Part shown: positions 1 to 7,456 of the stretch, in pieces
How positions within the stretch are numbered: the stretch's first letter is position 1
How the letters are laid out: each line of letters begins with the position of its first letter
NCBI GenBank assembly: GCA_049325415.1
Contig: JBMOLL010000048.1
Coordinates: 1 to 13,897 of the forward strand
Direction of reading: 5' to 3'
Length of the DNA: 13,897 bases
DNA from: JBMOLL01 sp049325415
Lineage (GTDB): Bacteria; Bacteroidota; Bacteroidia; Bacteroidales; GCA-2748055
Notes under the pieces: model-generated
What the model saw: only the letters and a program-made list of their open reading frames with translations
Told to the model about the DNA's origin: nothing
Databases searched by the model: none
Made by a program: the position numbers and the translations under genes

Positions 1-224
1 CGGCTTTTCATTCTTTTAATGTGGTGTTCCATTTTCCTGGCCTGATGCAGATCTTTGCATTCTATGGAAAGAAACAGGATCCAGTCGTCGGCCACGGCGG
101 TGAATTTGGACTTTCCGTAAAAATGTTTCAGGTGCTGTGTTATCCTGAGATCGGTATCCAGAGCAGTAGAACCGATATAAAAGCGATCCTTCCTTTCACT
201 GTACAGGATATCGGCAGAGCCAAA
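1..224 (-). CDS. GIY-YIG endonuclease-like frame without a start codon, partial
   Basis: Reading the minus strand from 224 down to the window edge gives 74 codons without a stop. The product resembles small single-domain GIY-YIG (UvrC/Slx1-like) nucleases: an ILYS segment where the GIY motif sits, FYIGS as the YIG motif, a DLRITQH segment at the place of the conserved Arg, a DDWILF strand, and ARKMEHHIKRMKS holding the expected metal-binding Glu. The C-terminus lies beyond base 1. Oddly, there is no ATG, GTG or TTG before the domain: the frame begins directly after the TAA (225-227) that ends the SGNH gene, and it is in the same frame as that gene. The expected first strand (usually like YVYIL) reads SADIL, so the GIY strand is eroded or replaced. 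It could be a decayed gene, an invading gene fragment, or be made by readthrough or reinitiation. The family call is from motif recognition; activity is unknown. Confidence 0.72.
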
Positions 225-1166
225 TTATCGTGTGGGTAGGCTGCCAGAAATTTTCTCCTTTCGCTGCGTGATTGAAATCCTTTCTTCCAGCAAACCGATA
301 AAGACCTTTGAGCCAATATTGTTTACATGATCCTGGTCGCGAAACAGTGAATCACGGTTGACCATACTGTAGGTAAAATCCCACACCGCTATTCCCCGCG
401 AAAGCAGGACAGTGTCGGCGTGATAAGATTGGTTGCCTAGGTATTGAAGATAATCAGACGTTAGCGGGAATTTCAGACCGATCAGTGCGATATCGTTTTT
501 TTGGCATTTGTCAATAATCTCCTGAAGACAACGCCTTAAAAAAACTGAACTTTCAGGGGATGGGAACTGTGTCTGAATCCTGCTTTCCGAGCGTTTCATT
601 CGATCCTGTTTCGGTACACTTCCGAAATTAAAATTACGGTAATCATGCTCAGACTGACTTTTATTACCTGACAAAAGATAAGCACCAAGTATTTTTGAAT
701 TTTTTGTGTTGAAAAATGGAAGATGCGTTTGCCAGTATTTTTTATAAGCAAACCAGAATCTCGAATAATTATAATAATCCCTGTAAACACTGTAGGGCGC
801 GTAATAGATCGAACGTCCTTTATTCATCCACGATTCCCTGTATCTGGATAAAGTATGATCATCAACGCACAGGTAAATGGTATCGGGTTTATTGCGGGCG
901 AGTACATATTCCAGTTTAGAAAGAATATCAAAGTAGGAATCTCCGTCGTACGAGAAATTGACTATGCCTATGGAATCCAGATCAACTTGTCTGATGGCAT
1001 TGCTGTGACTATCACCTAAAAGTATGGACCGGCTGGTCTGGATTTTTTTTTCCTGTATGATATAGTCTTTATATATGGCTTTTTTTGAAATGAGATGGTA
1101 ACCTGCAATATTGGCTCCAATTAATAGCAACATGAATATTCCGCTGTTTACAAGGAATTTTTTCAT
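225..1166 (-). CDS. SGNH-hydrolase-like envelope protein (AlgX/DltD type), partner of MBOAT
   Basis: A 313-residue protein with an N-terminal hydrophobic segment (about residues 8-25) that should anchor it in, or export it across, the inner membrane. A GDSH block at residues 51-54 matches the nucleophile block of SGNH/GDSL esterases, and D277-x-x-H280 near the C-terminus matches the Asp-His pair, so a catalytic triad of the AlgJ/AlgX/DltD kind is plausible. The gene follows the MBOAT gene after a 9-base gap, and such MBOAT plus SGNH pairs add O-acetyl or other acyl groups to exopolysaccharides or cell-wall polymers: MBOAT moves the acyl group across the membrane and the SGNH protein places it on the polymer. 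Polymer and acyl group cannot be read from the sequence. Its TAA stop is followed in frame by a GIY-YIG-like sequence. Confidence 0.75.
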   Translation of the reverse strand: MKKFLVNSGIFMLLLIGANIAGYHLISKKAIYKDYIIQEKKIQTSRSILLGDSHSNAIRQVDLDSIGIVNFSYDGDSYFDILSKLEYVLARNKPDTIYLCVDDHTLSRYRESWMNKGRSIYYAPYSVYRDYYNYSRFWFAYKKYWQTHLPFFNTKNSKILGAYLLSGNKSQSEHDYRNFNFGSVPKQDRMKRSESRIQTQFPSPESSVFLRRCLQEIIDKCQKNDIALIGLKFPLTSDYLQYLGNQSYHADTVLLSRGIAVWDFTYSMVNRDSLFRDQDHVNNIGSKVFIGLLEERISITQRKEKISGSLPTR

Positions 1167-1175
1167 AATGCAGAA

Positions 1176-2618
1176 TCAAAATTGAAAGTAAATGAATTCA
1201 TATTCAGAACTGAAATCCCCCATAAAATAAATGGTTGCCAGCATCCCAAGGTAAAGGATCCACCGGGCGGGTTTAAGTAAGGGAATGAAATTAAATTCCA
1301 GCGCATGCTGCTTTCCGCGTTGCAACCATTCGACAAGCATAAAAAGAATAATCACGATGAGTAAAGTTGAAGGAAAAACCTCTGGTTTTGAAAATAAAGA
1401 CCCGGAAAAAATTCCGGCAATGTAAGCAAAGGCAGCAGCTATGGTTTCAGACCTGAAAAATATCCAGGCAATGGTCGTCAGAGAAAAGGTAAGCAAGATC
1501 TGTCCGGCTTCCCGAAAAGTTGGGAACAGCCGGTTTTCTGCTACAATATCCGTGTTTCTCCTGTTTCGGTTTAAGAACATCAGTGGAATGATATACAGGG
1601 CATTCAGGAAACCCCAGGCAACAAAGGTCCAGCTGGCGCCATGCCAGAATCCGCTTACCAGAAAAATAATCAAGGTGTTCCTGATCTTTATCCATTGGTT
1701 TTTCCTGCTTCCTCCCAAAGGAATATAAACATAATCGCGAAACCAGGTAGAGAGTGAAATATGCCACCTTCTCCAGAATTCAGCAATGTCCCTTGAGAAA
1801 TAGGGATAGGCAAAATTTCTCATCAAACGAAAACCAAATAAGCGGGACGTGCCTATTGCAATGTCGGAATAGCCTGAAAAATCGCCATAGATCTGGAAGG
1901 CAAAGAGTATGGCACCAATGGCTAAGGAACTGCCTGAATATGAGGAATAGTCGGCAAAAATCTCGTTCACAAAACGGGCACAGTTATCGGCAATCACAAT
2001 TTTTTTAAACAGGCCCCAAAGAATCTGACGCAGACCGTCTGCAGCCTGATCATATTGAAAACTTCGTTTCTGGTAAAATTGGGGTAAAAGATTAGTTGCC
2101 CGCTCGATCGGTCCTGCAACAAGCTGAGGAAAAAAACTTACAAAGGCCAGGAATGATATAAGGTCCTTGGTTGGTTCCAGTTTTCTTTTATATACATCTA
2201 TGGAATAACTTAAGGTCTGAAAGGTATAAAAACTGATTCCTACCGGAAGGATGACCGAAAGTCTTGCGGGATTTATTGGCCGGCCGAAAAAAGTAAAAGC
2301 CTGGGCGAAATTCTCAGCAAAAAAATTGAAATACTTGAAGAAACCAAGCAATCCCAGGTTAACCGTTATACTCGTGAATAAAAGCAGTCTCCTCTTTACA
2401 CTGCTTTCCTGGTACGAAAGACCAATTCCAACCAAATAATCAACCAGTGAGCTAAAGACTATCAGTCCCAGAAAGCGCCAGTCCCACCATCCGTAAAAGA
2501 AATAACTTGCAAGAACCAGCAAGAGATTCTGCATTTTCAGATTCCTGCTTGTAATAAACCAGTAAAGGAAAAACACAACGGGCAGAAATATGGCAAATTC
2601 AATGGAATTAAACAGCAT
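1176..2618 (-). CDS. MBOAT-family membrane-bound O-acyltransferase (AlgI/DltB type)
   Basis: A 480-residue polytopic membrane protein, the usual length for AlgI-like enzymes. Family landmarks in order: PVGISFYTFQTLSY at about 125-138, AGPIER at 168-173, QIYGDFSGYSDIAIG at 242-256, FWRRWHISLSTWFRDYVYIPLGG at 281-303 containing conserved H286, and GFWHGASWTF at 323-332 with H326, the likely catalytic histidine. It probably hands an acyl group from a cytoplasmic donor to a partner on the outer face of the inner membrane. The SGNH protein gene 9 bases downstream is the natural partner, so the two form an operon for O-acylation of a surface polysaccharide. A more specific name (algI, patA, dltB) is not justified, because no alginate or teichoic acid genes are visible. 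The start at 2618 gives the canonical MLFNSIEFAIFLPVVF opening. Confidence 0.93.
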   Translation of the reverse strand: MLFNSIEFAIFLPVVFFLYWFITSRNLKMQNLLLVLASYFFYGWWDWRFLGLIVFSSLVDYLVGIGLSYQESSVKRRLLLFTSITVNLGLLGFFKYFNFFAENFAQAFTFFGRPINPARLSVILPVGISFYTFQTLSYSIDVYKRKLEPTKDLISFLAFVSFFPQLVAGPIERATNLLPQFYQKRSFQYDQAADGLRQILWGLFKKIVIADNCARFVNEIFADYSSYSGSSLAIGAILFAFQIYGDFSGYSDIAIGTSRLFGFRLMRNFAYPYFSRDIAEFWRRWHISLSTWFRDYVYIPLGGSRKNQWIKIRNTLIIFLVSGFWHGASWTFVAWGFLNALYIIPLMFLNRNRRNTDIVAENRLFPTFREAGQILLTFSLTTIAWIFFRSETIAAAFAYIAGIFSGSLFSKPEVFPSTLLIVIILFMLVEWLQRGKQHALEFNFIPLLKPARWILYLGMLATIYFMGDFSSEYEFIYFQF

Positions 2619-3003
2619 CGCAGCTTATATGAATTTCTTTTACAGCACTTTATGCACTATTAACGACATATTTTTCACATTCCCGGGCTGACTGATCTGC
2701 TCCCTGAGCAACTCAAAAAATCATACGATATTCTCCTACTTGTAATGAAAAACCGGGTACGGCCAGTTGACCCTGACTGGTCTGTTTCTGCGTGCAAAAA
2801 TAGTATTTATTTGTGCAACTTACAGTCCTGGCTGGCCGGAGTTTAAGTCCGGTTTATTGCTTTATTGCGTCTTCGGGTCGTTCGTCGGATTACTGGAGTG
2901 GGGTTCGTCAATAGTCTTCGGTATTCTGTGGAAACCTTGGTCTTCATACGTTTTTTGATTTCCATATTTAGTATCTTTTCTCCTGAAAAACCGGACCGGA
3001 CCT
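2619..3003. other. Intergenic region between divergent MBOAT and lipoprotein genes
   Basis: These 385 bases separate two divergently transcribed genes, so both promoters should be here. I see a 25-bp imperfect palindrome at 2793-2817, a short inverted repeat CCGGA/TCCGG at 2836-2852 without a T-run, and a minus-strand open frame of 40 codons (2965-2843) that is very rich in Arg and Lys but has no supporting signals. On the plus strand TACGTTTT (2947-2954) is a near match to the Bacteroidota -7 element for the lipoprotein gene, without a convincing -33 element. Nothing resembling a tRNA or a known ncRNA was recognised. Confidence 0.5.
2793..2817 (-). promoter_or_regulatory. Imperfect 25-bp palindrome over a possible promoter of the MBOAT operon
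   Basis: TGCAAAAATA at 2793-2802 and TATTTGTGCA at 2808-2817 are inverted repeats with 9 of 10 positions matching, separated by 5 bases. On the minus strand the left arm reads TATTTTTG, an exact fit to the Bacteroidota -7 consensus TAnnTTTG. The base triplet 20 bases upstream is CTG, only a partial match to TTG. If used, it would give the MBOAT mRNA a leader of about 170 bases. Symmetry over a -7 element suggests an operator, but this is inference. Confidence 0.35.
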
Positions 3004-3783
3004 ATGAAGAAACATTTCGGAATTATATTCATTTTCTGGCTTACTTTGATTATTTCCTGCGACCCTGCTGCCGATAAAACAAAGTGCTACCCAACCCGCA
3101 TCACCACTACTATTGCCTCGGGCGGGGGGTCGTCATCGATCATTTCCGACTATCACTACGAAGGCGATACCCTGAGCTATATTATCTTCAGTACCGGACA
3201 GACACATTACTTCCAATATAACGACGACGGTAAACTTTCCACGGTCAGAGAGGTAAACGACAAACTGCTCCGGAAAGATGAGTATGTTTTGACCTATGAT
3301 GGGAAAGACCTTACCAGGGTAGATATCTCGGTGATGAACCTTGATTATGAGTACAGGACCGATCTCGATACCTTTTATTATGCTTACCGCGAATATGAGT
3401 ACACAGGTAAACATATTACAAAGGAATATGATTATTCACGTAGCGATTCCGATGCCGCCTTCACCCTGCAAAAGGAAACGGATTATTCCTGGGACGAAAG
3501 CGGAAACCTTAGCGCCATAGTTATCAGCGATATTAGCCCGGAGGTGGTGACAACCATCAACATGAGCTACGATGTAGGAAACCATCCCTTTTCGGCACTC
3601 AACCTGCTTTTCGACGGGAAAGAGTCGCACGTCAATAACCTGGTTTCCATGACCAATGATCAGACGGGTTCGGAGTTTGCCTTTACCCTGGTATACAACG
3701 ATCATCTCTACCCTGAACAGCTGATTGAAAAGGAAAACGGAACGATCAACCGGATCGTTCGTTATGATTACGACTGCCGCTGA
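3004..3783 (+). CDS. Putative lipoprotein with YD-like beta repeats (DUF4595-like)
   Basis: A 259-residue protein beginning with a lipoprotein signal: a basic start (MKKH), a hydrophobic core, and a lipobox ending LIISC with C19 as the lipidation site. The residue after the Cys is Asp, which in Enterobacteria would favour the inner membrane, though sorting rules differ in Bacteroidota. The mature part is rich in Tyr, Asp and Gly and contains recurring strand pairs such as YFQYNDDGKLS, YVLTYDGKDLTRV, YEYTGKHITKEY, YSWDESGNLSAI and IVRYDYD. These resemble RHS/YD-type or DUF4595 beta repeats seen in Bacteroidota surface lipoproteins. No catalytic motif is visible and the function is unknown. It is transcribed divergently from the MBOAT operon and converges on glnS, with only 8 bases between the two stop codons. 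Confidence 0.75.
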   Translation: MKKHFGIIFIFWLTLIISCDPAADKTKCYPTRITTTIASGGGSSSIISDYHYEGDTLSYIIFSTGQTHYFQYNDDGKLSTVREVNDKLLRKDEYVLTYDGKDLTRVDISVMNLDYEYRTDLDTFYYAYREYEYTGKHITKEYDYSRSDSDAAFTLQKETDYSWDESGNLSAIVISDISPEVVTTINMSYDVGNHPFSALNLLFDGKESHVNNLVSMTNDQTGSEFAFTLVYNDHLYPEQLIEKENGTINRIVRYDYDCR

Positions 3784-3791
3784 ACCTAAAC

Positions 3792-5468
3792 TTACCAGTT
3801 ATCCCTGAGTCCGACCGTGCGGTTGAACACCAGCCGGCCATCCTTGCTATCAGGATCAACACTGAAATAACCGATGCGCTGGAACTGGAAATGGTCATTC
3901 ACCCTGCAGCCGGCCATTCCGGGTTCCACGTATCCGGTAATAACTTTCAGTGAGTCTGGATTCAGGAACTCCTTAAAATCCACATCCTTGTGTCCGTCGG
4001 GATCCGGGTCGTTGAACAGACGGTCGTACAGTCTGATTTCAGCTTTCAGAGCGTGGGGCACGGAAACCCAGTGCAGCGTACCTTTCACCTTGCGATTGGC
4101 TGAGGGTCCGCCGCTGCGGGTGTCGGGGTCATAGGTGCAATGCAGTTCAGTGATCTCCCCGTTAGCATCCTTAAATACTTCCTCGCATTTGATGATGTAG
4201 GCGGATTTCAGCCTGACCTCTCCCCCGGGAAACAGGCGGAAGAACTTGCTGGGCGGATTTTCCATGAAATCTTCCTTCTCGATATATAGCTCCCGCGAAA
4301 AGGGGATCATCCTGCTGCCCATGCTTTCGTCCTCCGGGTTATTGATCGTCTCCATTTCCTCGCTTTGTCCTTCGGGGTAATTGGTGATCACCACTTTCAG
4401 GGGATTCAGTACTCCCATCACACGGGGTGCGCGCTTATTCAGGTCCTCACGGATGGCAAATTCCAGCAGACCGACATCGTTGATGGCTTCCACCTTGGTG
4501 TAACCGATGCTGTCGACAAAATTGCGGATCGATTCGGGGGTGTAGCCTCTCCGGCGCAGCCCGCAAAGGGTTGGCATACGGGGATCGTCCCAGCCGCTGA
4601 CCAGTTTTTTCTGTACCAGTTCGAGGAGCTTGCGCTTGCTCATCACGGTATAGTTGAGGTTAAGACGGTTGAATTCGATCTGCCTCGGCCGGTAATCATC
4701 GGTCTTTAACTGATCGATAAACCAGTTGTATAACGGTCGGTGTACCTCGAACTCCAGGGTACAGAGGGAATGGGTGATCCCCTCGAAATAATCCGATTGC
4801 CCGTGTGCAAAATCGTACATCGGATAAACTTTCCATGCTGTTCCGGTCCGGTGATGCGGATGGTTGATTATGCGGTAAATGATCGGATCGCGCATGTGCA
4901 TATTGGGCGAAGCCATGTCGATCTTTGCCCGTAAAACTTTCGATCCTTCGGGAAAAACACCCTGGTTCATCTTTTCAAACAGGTCGATGTTTTCTTCGGG
5001 TGTCCGGCTCCTGTACGGACTTTCCTTGCCTGCTTCCGTGGGTGTTCCTTTCTGTGCGGAGATCTCCTCGGCGCTCTGGTCATCCACATAAGCCAATCCT
5101 TTTCTGATCAGGGCTAGCGCAAACTCGTACAGTTTCCCGAAATAGTCGGAGGCATAGTATTCCCTGTCCTCCCAGTCAAAGCCCAGCCAGTGAATATCTT
5201 CTTTGATGGAATCGATATACTCGACATCTTCTTTTACGGGATTGGTGTCGTCGAACCGGAGGTTGCATTTTCCCTTATGCTTTTGTGCAATTCCAAAGTC
5301 GAGGCAGATGGCCTTGGCATGCCCGATATGAAGATAGCCGTTGGGCTCTGGTGGAAAGCGCGTGTGAACCCGGCCATTGTTTTTTCCTTCCCGGAGATCC
5401 TCTTCTACAAAGGTTTCAATAAAATTCTGGGATTTTTTTTCCTTGTTTTCTTCAACTGGAATTGTCAT
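3792..5468 (-). CDS. glnS: Glutaminyl-tRNA synthetase (GlnRS)
   Basis: The 558-residue protein is close to the length of the E. coli enzyme. It is a class I aminoacyl-tRNA synthetase that charges tRNA(Gln) with glutamine in the cytoplasm. The first signature is PEPNGYLHIGHAKA, with HIGH at residues 47-50, and the second (KMSKS-type) is VMSKRKL at about 275-281. Between them are the GlnRS-typical RFDDTNPVKE (71-80), DFAHGQSDYFEGITHSLCTLEFE (219-241) and NWFIDQ. The C-terminal half is the anticodon-binding beta-barrel region, ending in a conserved block with FNRTVGLRDNW. GlnRS rather than GluRS is indicated by these blocks and by PEPNGYLHIGHAKA. The gene stands alone on the minus strand, divergent from the satD-like operon; a weak -7-like TAATTTTA lies on the minus strand at 5498-5491. 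Confidence 0.97.
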   Translation of the reverse strand: MTIPVEENKEKKSQNFIETFVEEDLREGKNNGRVHTRFPPEPNGYLHIGHAKAICLDFGIAQKHKGKCNLRFDDTNPVKEDVEYIDSIKEDIHWLGFDWEDREYYASDYFGKLYEFALALIRKGLAYVDDQSAEEISAQKGTPTEAGKESPYRSRTPEENIDLFEKMNQGVFPEGSKVLRAKIDMASPNMHMRDPIIYRIINHPHHRTGTAWKVYPMYDFAHGQSDYFEGITHSLCTLEFEVHRPLYNWFIDQLKTDDYRPRQIEFNRLNLNYTVMSKRKLLELVQKKLVSGWDDPRMPTLCGLRRRGYTPESIRNFVDSIGYTKVEAINDVGLLEFAIREDLNKRAPRVMGVLNPLKVVITNYPEGQSEEMETINNPEDESMGSRMIPFSRELYIEKEDFMENPPSKFFRLFPGGEVRLKSAYIIKCEEVFKDANGEITELHCTYDPDTRSGGPSANRKVKGTLHWVSVPHALKAEIRLYDRLFNDPDPDGHKDVDFKEFLNPDSLKVITGYVEPGMAGCRVNDHFQFQRIGYFSVDPDSKDGRLVFNRTVGLRDNW

Positions 5469-5586
5469 GGGTGTTTTTTCATTTGCGCGGTAAAATTACT
5501 AATTTTTGGGTCAGTAACATCGTGTTTTCCCTGCGTTTTCCGCTCTGCTCAGCCTTCTCTGGGCATACGGTTTGTTTATAGATTAT

Positions 5587-5658
5587 TTTATCGATAAATA
5601 ATAAATATAGATTAAAAAAACTATATATTGCAAATATCGATTAAATGATCTATATTTG
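5587..5658 (+). promoter_or_regulatory. Promoter with palindromes upstream of the satD-like operon
   Basis: TATATTTG at 5651-5658 matches the Bacteroidota -7 element TAnnTTTG, and TTG at 5628-5630 lies 20 bases upstream as a -33 element; transcription would start just before the ATG at 5673. The same region holds a perfect 12-bp palindrome TTTATCGATAAA (5587-5598), a 10-bp inverted repeat AAATATAGAT (5603-5612) / ATCTATATTT (5648-5657) whose right arm covers the -7 element, and a near-perfect direct repeat AAATATaGATTAAA (from 5603) / AAATATcGATTAAA (from 5632). Such symmetry suggests binding by a regulator, possibly the HTH-containing product of the first gene (inference). Confidence 0.7.
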
Positions 5659-5672
5659 TAAAAATTTTATCA

Positions 5673-6362
5673 ATGAAAAATCTCAGTGTTATAACCGGAG
5701 ATATTGTCCGTTCCACGCGTGTCTATGGTTCAGGCTATATGCTCCGCAACCTGAAATCGGTCTTTATGGATCTTGAGGATACAGGGCTGGTCCGGCCGGG
5801 CATGTGGGAGGTTTTTCGGGGCGACAGCTTTCAGTTGCTTCCTTCCCGGCCCGCCATGGCTCTGCGGGTTGCACTTATCCTGCGTGCGGGCCTGATTGCC
5901 CGTGTGCTTCGCCCTGAAAACCGTGTGGAGGAGGATGCGGGGATCAGCAGTCATTATGATGCCCGCCTTTCTATTGGTTTTGGTGCAGCGGGGAATCTCA
6001 GTGAAAAGATCAGCGAATCGGGCGGCGAAGCCTTCGAACTTTCGGGAAAGAGGCTGGATGCCATGAAGGCGGAACAACGCAGGTTGGCAATAGCCTGTGC
6101 GGATAACAGTCTGAGCGGGCACCTGGATATTTCTTCCCTGCTGGCTGATGTGCTTGTTTCATCCTGGTCGGAAAACTCGGCCCTGGCGGTTTATCGCCAG
6201 TTGCTGTATGGCGAAACGCAGCAACAAACAGCGGCTTTCCTTCAGATTACCCAGCCCTCGGTTCAGAACCGGCTGAAAATTGCTCATTTTGACGAGATTA
6301 AACATTTTATTTCTTATTTTGAGGTCTTAATTAATGCCCGCTCTGACGATGGAATACGCTGA
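5673..6362 (+). CDS. SatD-like protein with C-terminal helix-turn-helix
   Basis: A 229-residue protein in two parts. The N-terminal 130 residues begin with SVITGDIVRST and contain EVFRGDSFQLL at about 46-56, typical of SatD-family proteins. The same blocks resemble class III nucleotide cyclase motifs, in which two Asp residues (here D10 and D51) bind metal. The residues matching the cyclase transition-state Asn and Arg look replaced, so catalysis is doubtful. The C-terminal part (about 165-205, GETQQQTAAFLQITQPSVQNRLK) looks like a helix-turn-helix of the sigma-70 region 4/LuxR kind. Together they suggest a ligand-sensing transcription regulator. It is the first gene of a tight plus-strand operon and overlaps the next gene. 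The promoter in front is rich in palindromes, which fits autoregulation, but no function is proven for this protein. The start is the ATG 14 bases after the -7 element. Confidence 0.7.
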   Translation: MKNLSVITGDIVRSTRVYGSGYMLRNLKSVFMDLEDTGLVRPGMWEVFRGDSFQLLPSRPAMALRVALILRAGLIARVLRPENRVEEDAGISSHYDARLSIGFGAAGNLSEKISESGGEAFELSGKRLDAMKAEQRRLAIACADNSLSGHLDISSLLADVLVSSWSENSALAVYRQLLYGETQQQTAAFLQITQPSVQNRLKIAHFDEIKHFISYFEVLINARSDDGIR

Positions 6363-7089
6363 TCTTCTCTTGAAACTGGTCCTGGCCCACTTTCTGGGTG
6401 ATTTTGTGCTTCAGCCCGACAGCTGGGTGGCCGACCGGAAAAAACGGAAATTAAAATCGCCCTGGCTCTATGTACATTCCCTGGTTCATGCGGCGCTGTC
6501 GTATCTCTTTCTGGCCGACTGGGGCAATATCTGGCTTCCTCTGCTGATCATGTCGGGGCATTTCCTTGCCGACTGGTGGAAATCCGGCCGACCCGATTCC
6601 ACCCGGCTGTTCCTAACCGACCAGCTCTTTCACCTGGCTTTTCTCTCCGCGCTCTGGATGCTCTTTTACGGTCAGGCCGGGAGTGTATTCCATGGCCTGC
6701 TGCAACTGTGGGGGAATGAGAAACTGCTGGTCTGCCTGGCGGCTGCGCTTATCCTGATCTGGCCCTCGGCCATCCTGATCCGCAAACTGACCGCTTTCTA
6801 CCAGGAGCAGATCCCTGTTGGGGAGGGCGACCGGGTGACCGACGGACTGAAGGATGCAGGGAAATGGATCGGGATCATCGAACGGCTGCTGATCCTGGTG
6901 TTTATTCTGTTGCATCAATACCAGGTTATTGGCTTCCTGATAGCGGCCAAATCGGTTTTCCGCTACGGGGAGATCAGGAACAGCCAGGACCGTATGCGGG
7001 TCGAATACCTTTTTATAGGTACCCTGGTTAGCTTTTCTCTCGCTATCTTTGCCGGACTGATCTGCCTCTGGATCATCAAACAAATTTAG
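6334..7089 (+). CDS. DUF3307 membrane protein
   Basis: A 251-residue protein with several membrane segments. The N-terminal LVLAHFLGDFVLQPDSWVADR and YVHSLVHAALSYL are hallmark DUF3307 blocks, and the C-terminal half has GKWIGIIERLLILVF, QYQVIGFLIAAKSVFRYGEI and EYLFIGTLVSF, which recur in this family. The biochemical role of DUF3307 proteins is not known to me. Pairing with a SatD-like gene is commonly seen and suggests a joint function, perhaps the cytosolic protein controlling or sensing something for the membrane protein. Translation may start at 6334, overlapping satD by 29 bases, or at the in-frame ATG at 6349, which gives a more typical N-terminus (MEYADLLL) and a 14-base overlap; either way coupling to satD is likely. 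It is followed by folB after one base. Confidence 0.82.
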   Translation: MPALTMEYADLLLKLVLAHFLGDFVLQPDSWVADRKKRKLKSPWLYVHSLVHAALSYLFLADWGNIWLPLLIMSGHFLADWWKSGRPDSTRLFLTDQLFHLAFLSALWMLFYGQAGSVFHGLLQLWGNEKLLVCLAAALILIWPSAILIRKLTAFYQEQIPVGEGDRVTDGLKDAGKWIGIIERLLILVFILLHQYQVIGFLIAAKSVFRYGEIRNSQDRMRVEYLFIGTLVSFSLAIFAGLICLWIIKQI

Positions 7090-7090
7090 T

Positions 7091-7456
7091 ATGGGACTGA
7101 TCAAGATTGAAGATATGGAGTTTTATGCTTTTCACGGTCATTACCGTGAGGAGCAGATCGTGGGCAACCGCTTCCTGGTCGACCTGGAAATCGAAACGGA
7201 TATGACCCGGGCCGCCGCTTCCGATAACCTGGAAGATGCCGTTAATTACCAGGTGGCCTACCGGCTCGTGAAGGAACAGATGCGGGTTAAAAAGTCGAAC
7301 CTCCTCGAAAATATTGCCTCACGGATCCTGGATGCCCTGTATGAAAACCTCGAGGGAATCGACAGGGCTACGGTTAAGATCCGCAAAATGAATCCTCCGA
7401 TGGGCGGACCCATGAAAAGTGTAAGTGTAACCATGACCCGGAAAAATAATGGCTGA
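7091..7456 (+). CDS. folB: Dihydroneopterin aldolase (FolB)
   Basis: A 121-residue cytoplasmic enzyme of folate synthesis that splits 7,8-dihydroneopterin into 6-hydroxymethyl-7,8-dihydropterin and glycolaldehyde. The family pattern is intact: FYAFHGHYREEQIVGNRF at 11-28 with pocket residue E21, DAVNYQ with Y53, SNLLENIA with E73, and KMNPP with K99 as the catalytic lysine. Length is normal for the octameric FolB family. It is transcribed with the DUF3307 gene (1-base gap) and overlaps the next small gene by 8 bases, so its expression is tied to the satD-like promoter unless an internal promoter exists. Confidence 0.95.
   Translation: MGLIKIEDMEFYAFHGHYREEQIVGNRFLVDLEIETDMTRAAASDNLEDAVNYQVAYRLVKEQMRVKKSNLLENIASRILDALYENLEGIDRATVKIRKMNPPMGGPMKSVSVTMTRKNNG

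Noticed and set aside
21..239. Plus-strand open frame of 72 codons
   Set aside because: The minus strand of the same region encodes clear GIY-YIG motifs, so this is a shadow.
2836..2852. CCGGA/TCCGG inverted repeat as a terminator
   Set aside because: The stem is short, lacks a T-run, and no gene ends nearby that needs a terminator.
2843..2965. 40-codon Arg/Lys-rich frame on the minus strand
   Set aside because: Basic composition is curious, but there is no promoter, homologue I recognise, or conserved context; the short frame could arise by chance.
5469..5586. Possible glnS promoter on the minus strand
   Set aside because: Only a 7-of-8 match to the -7 element (TAATTTTA, 5498-5491) and no good -33 element; not strong enough to list as its own feature.
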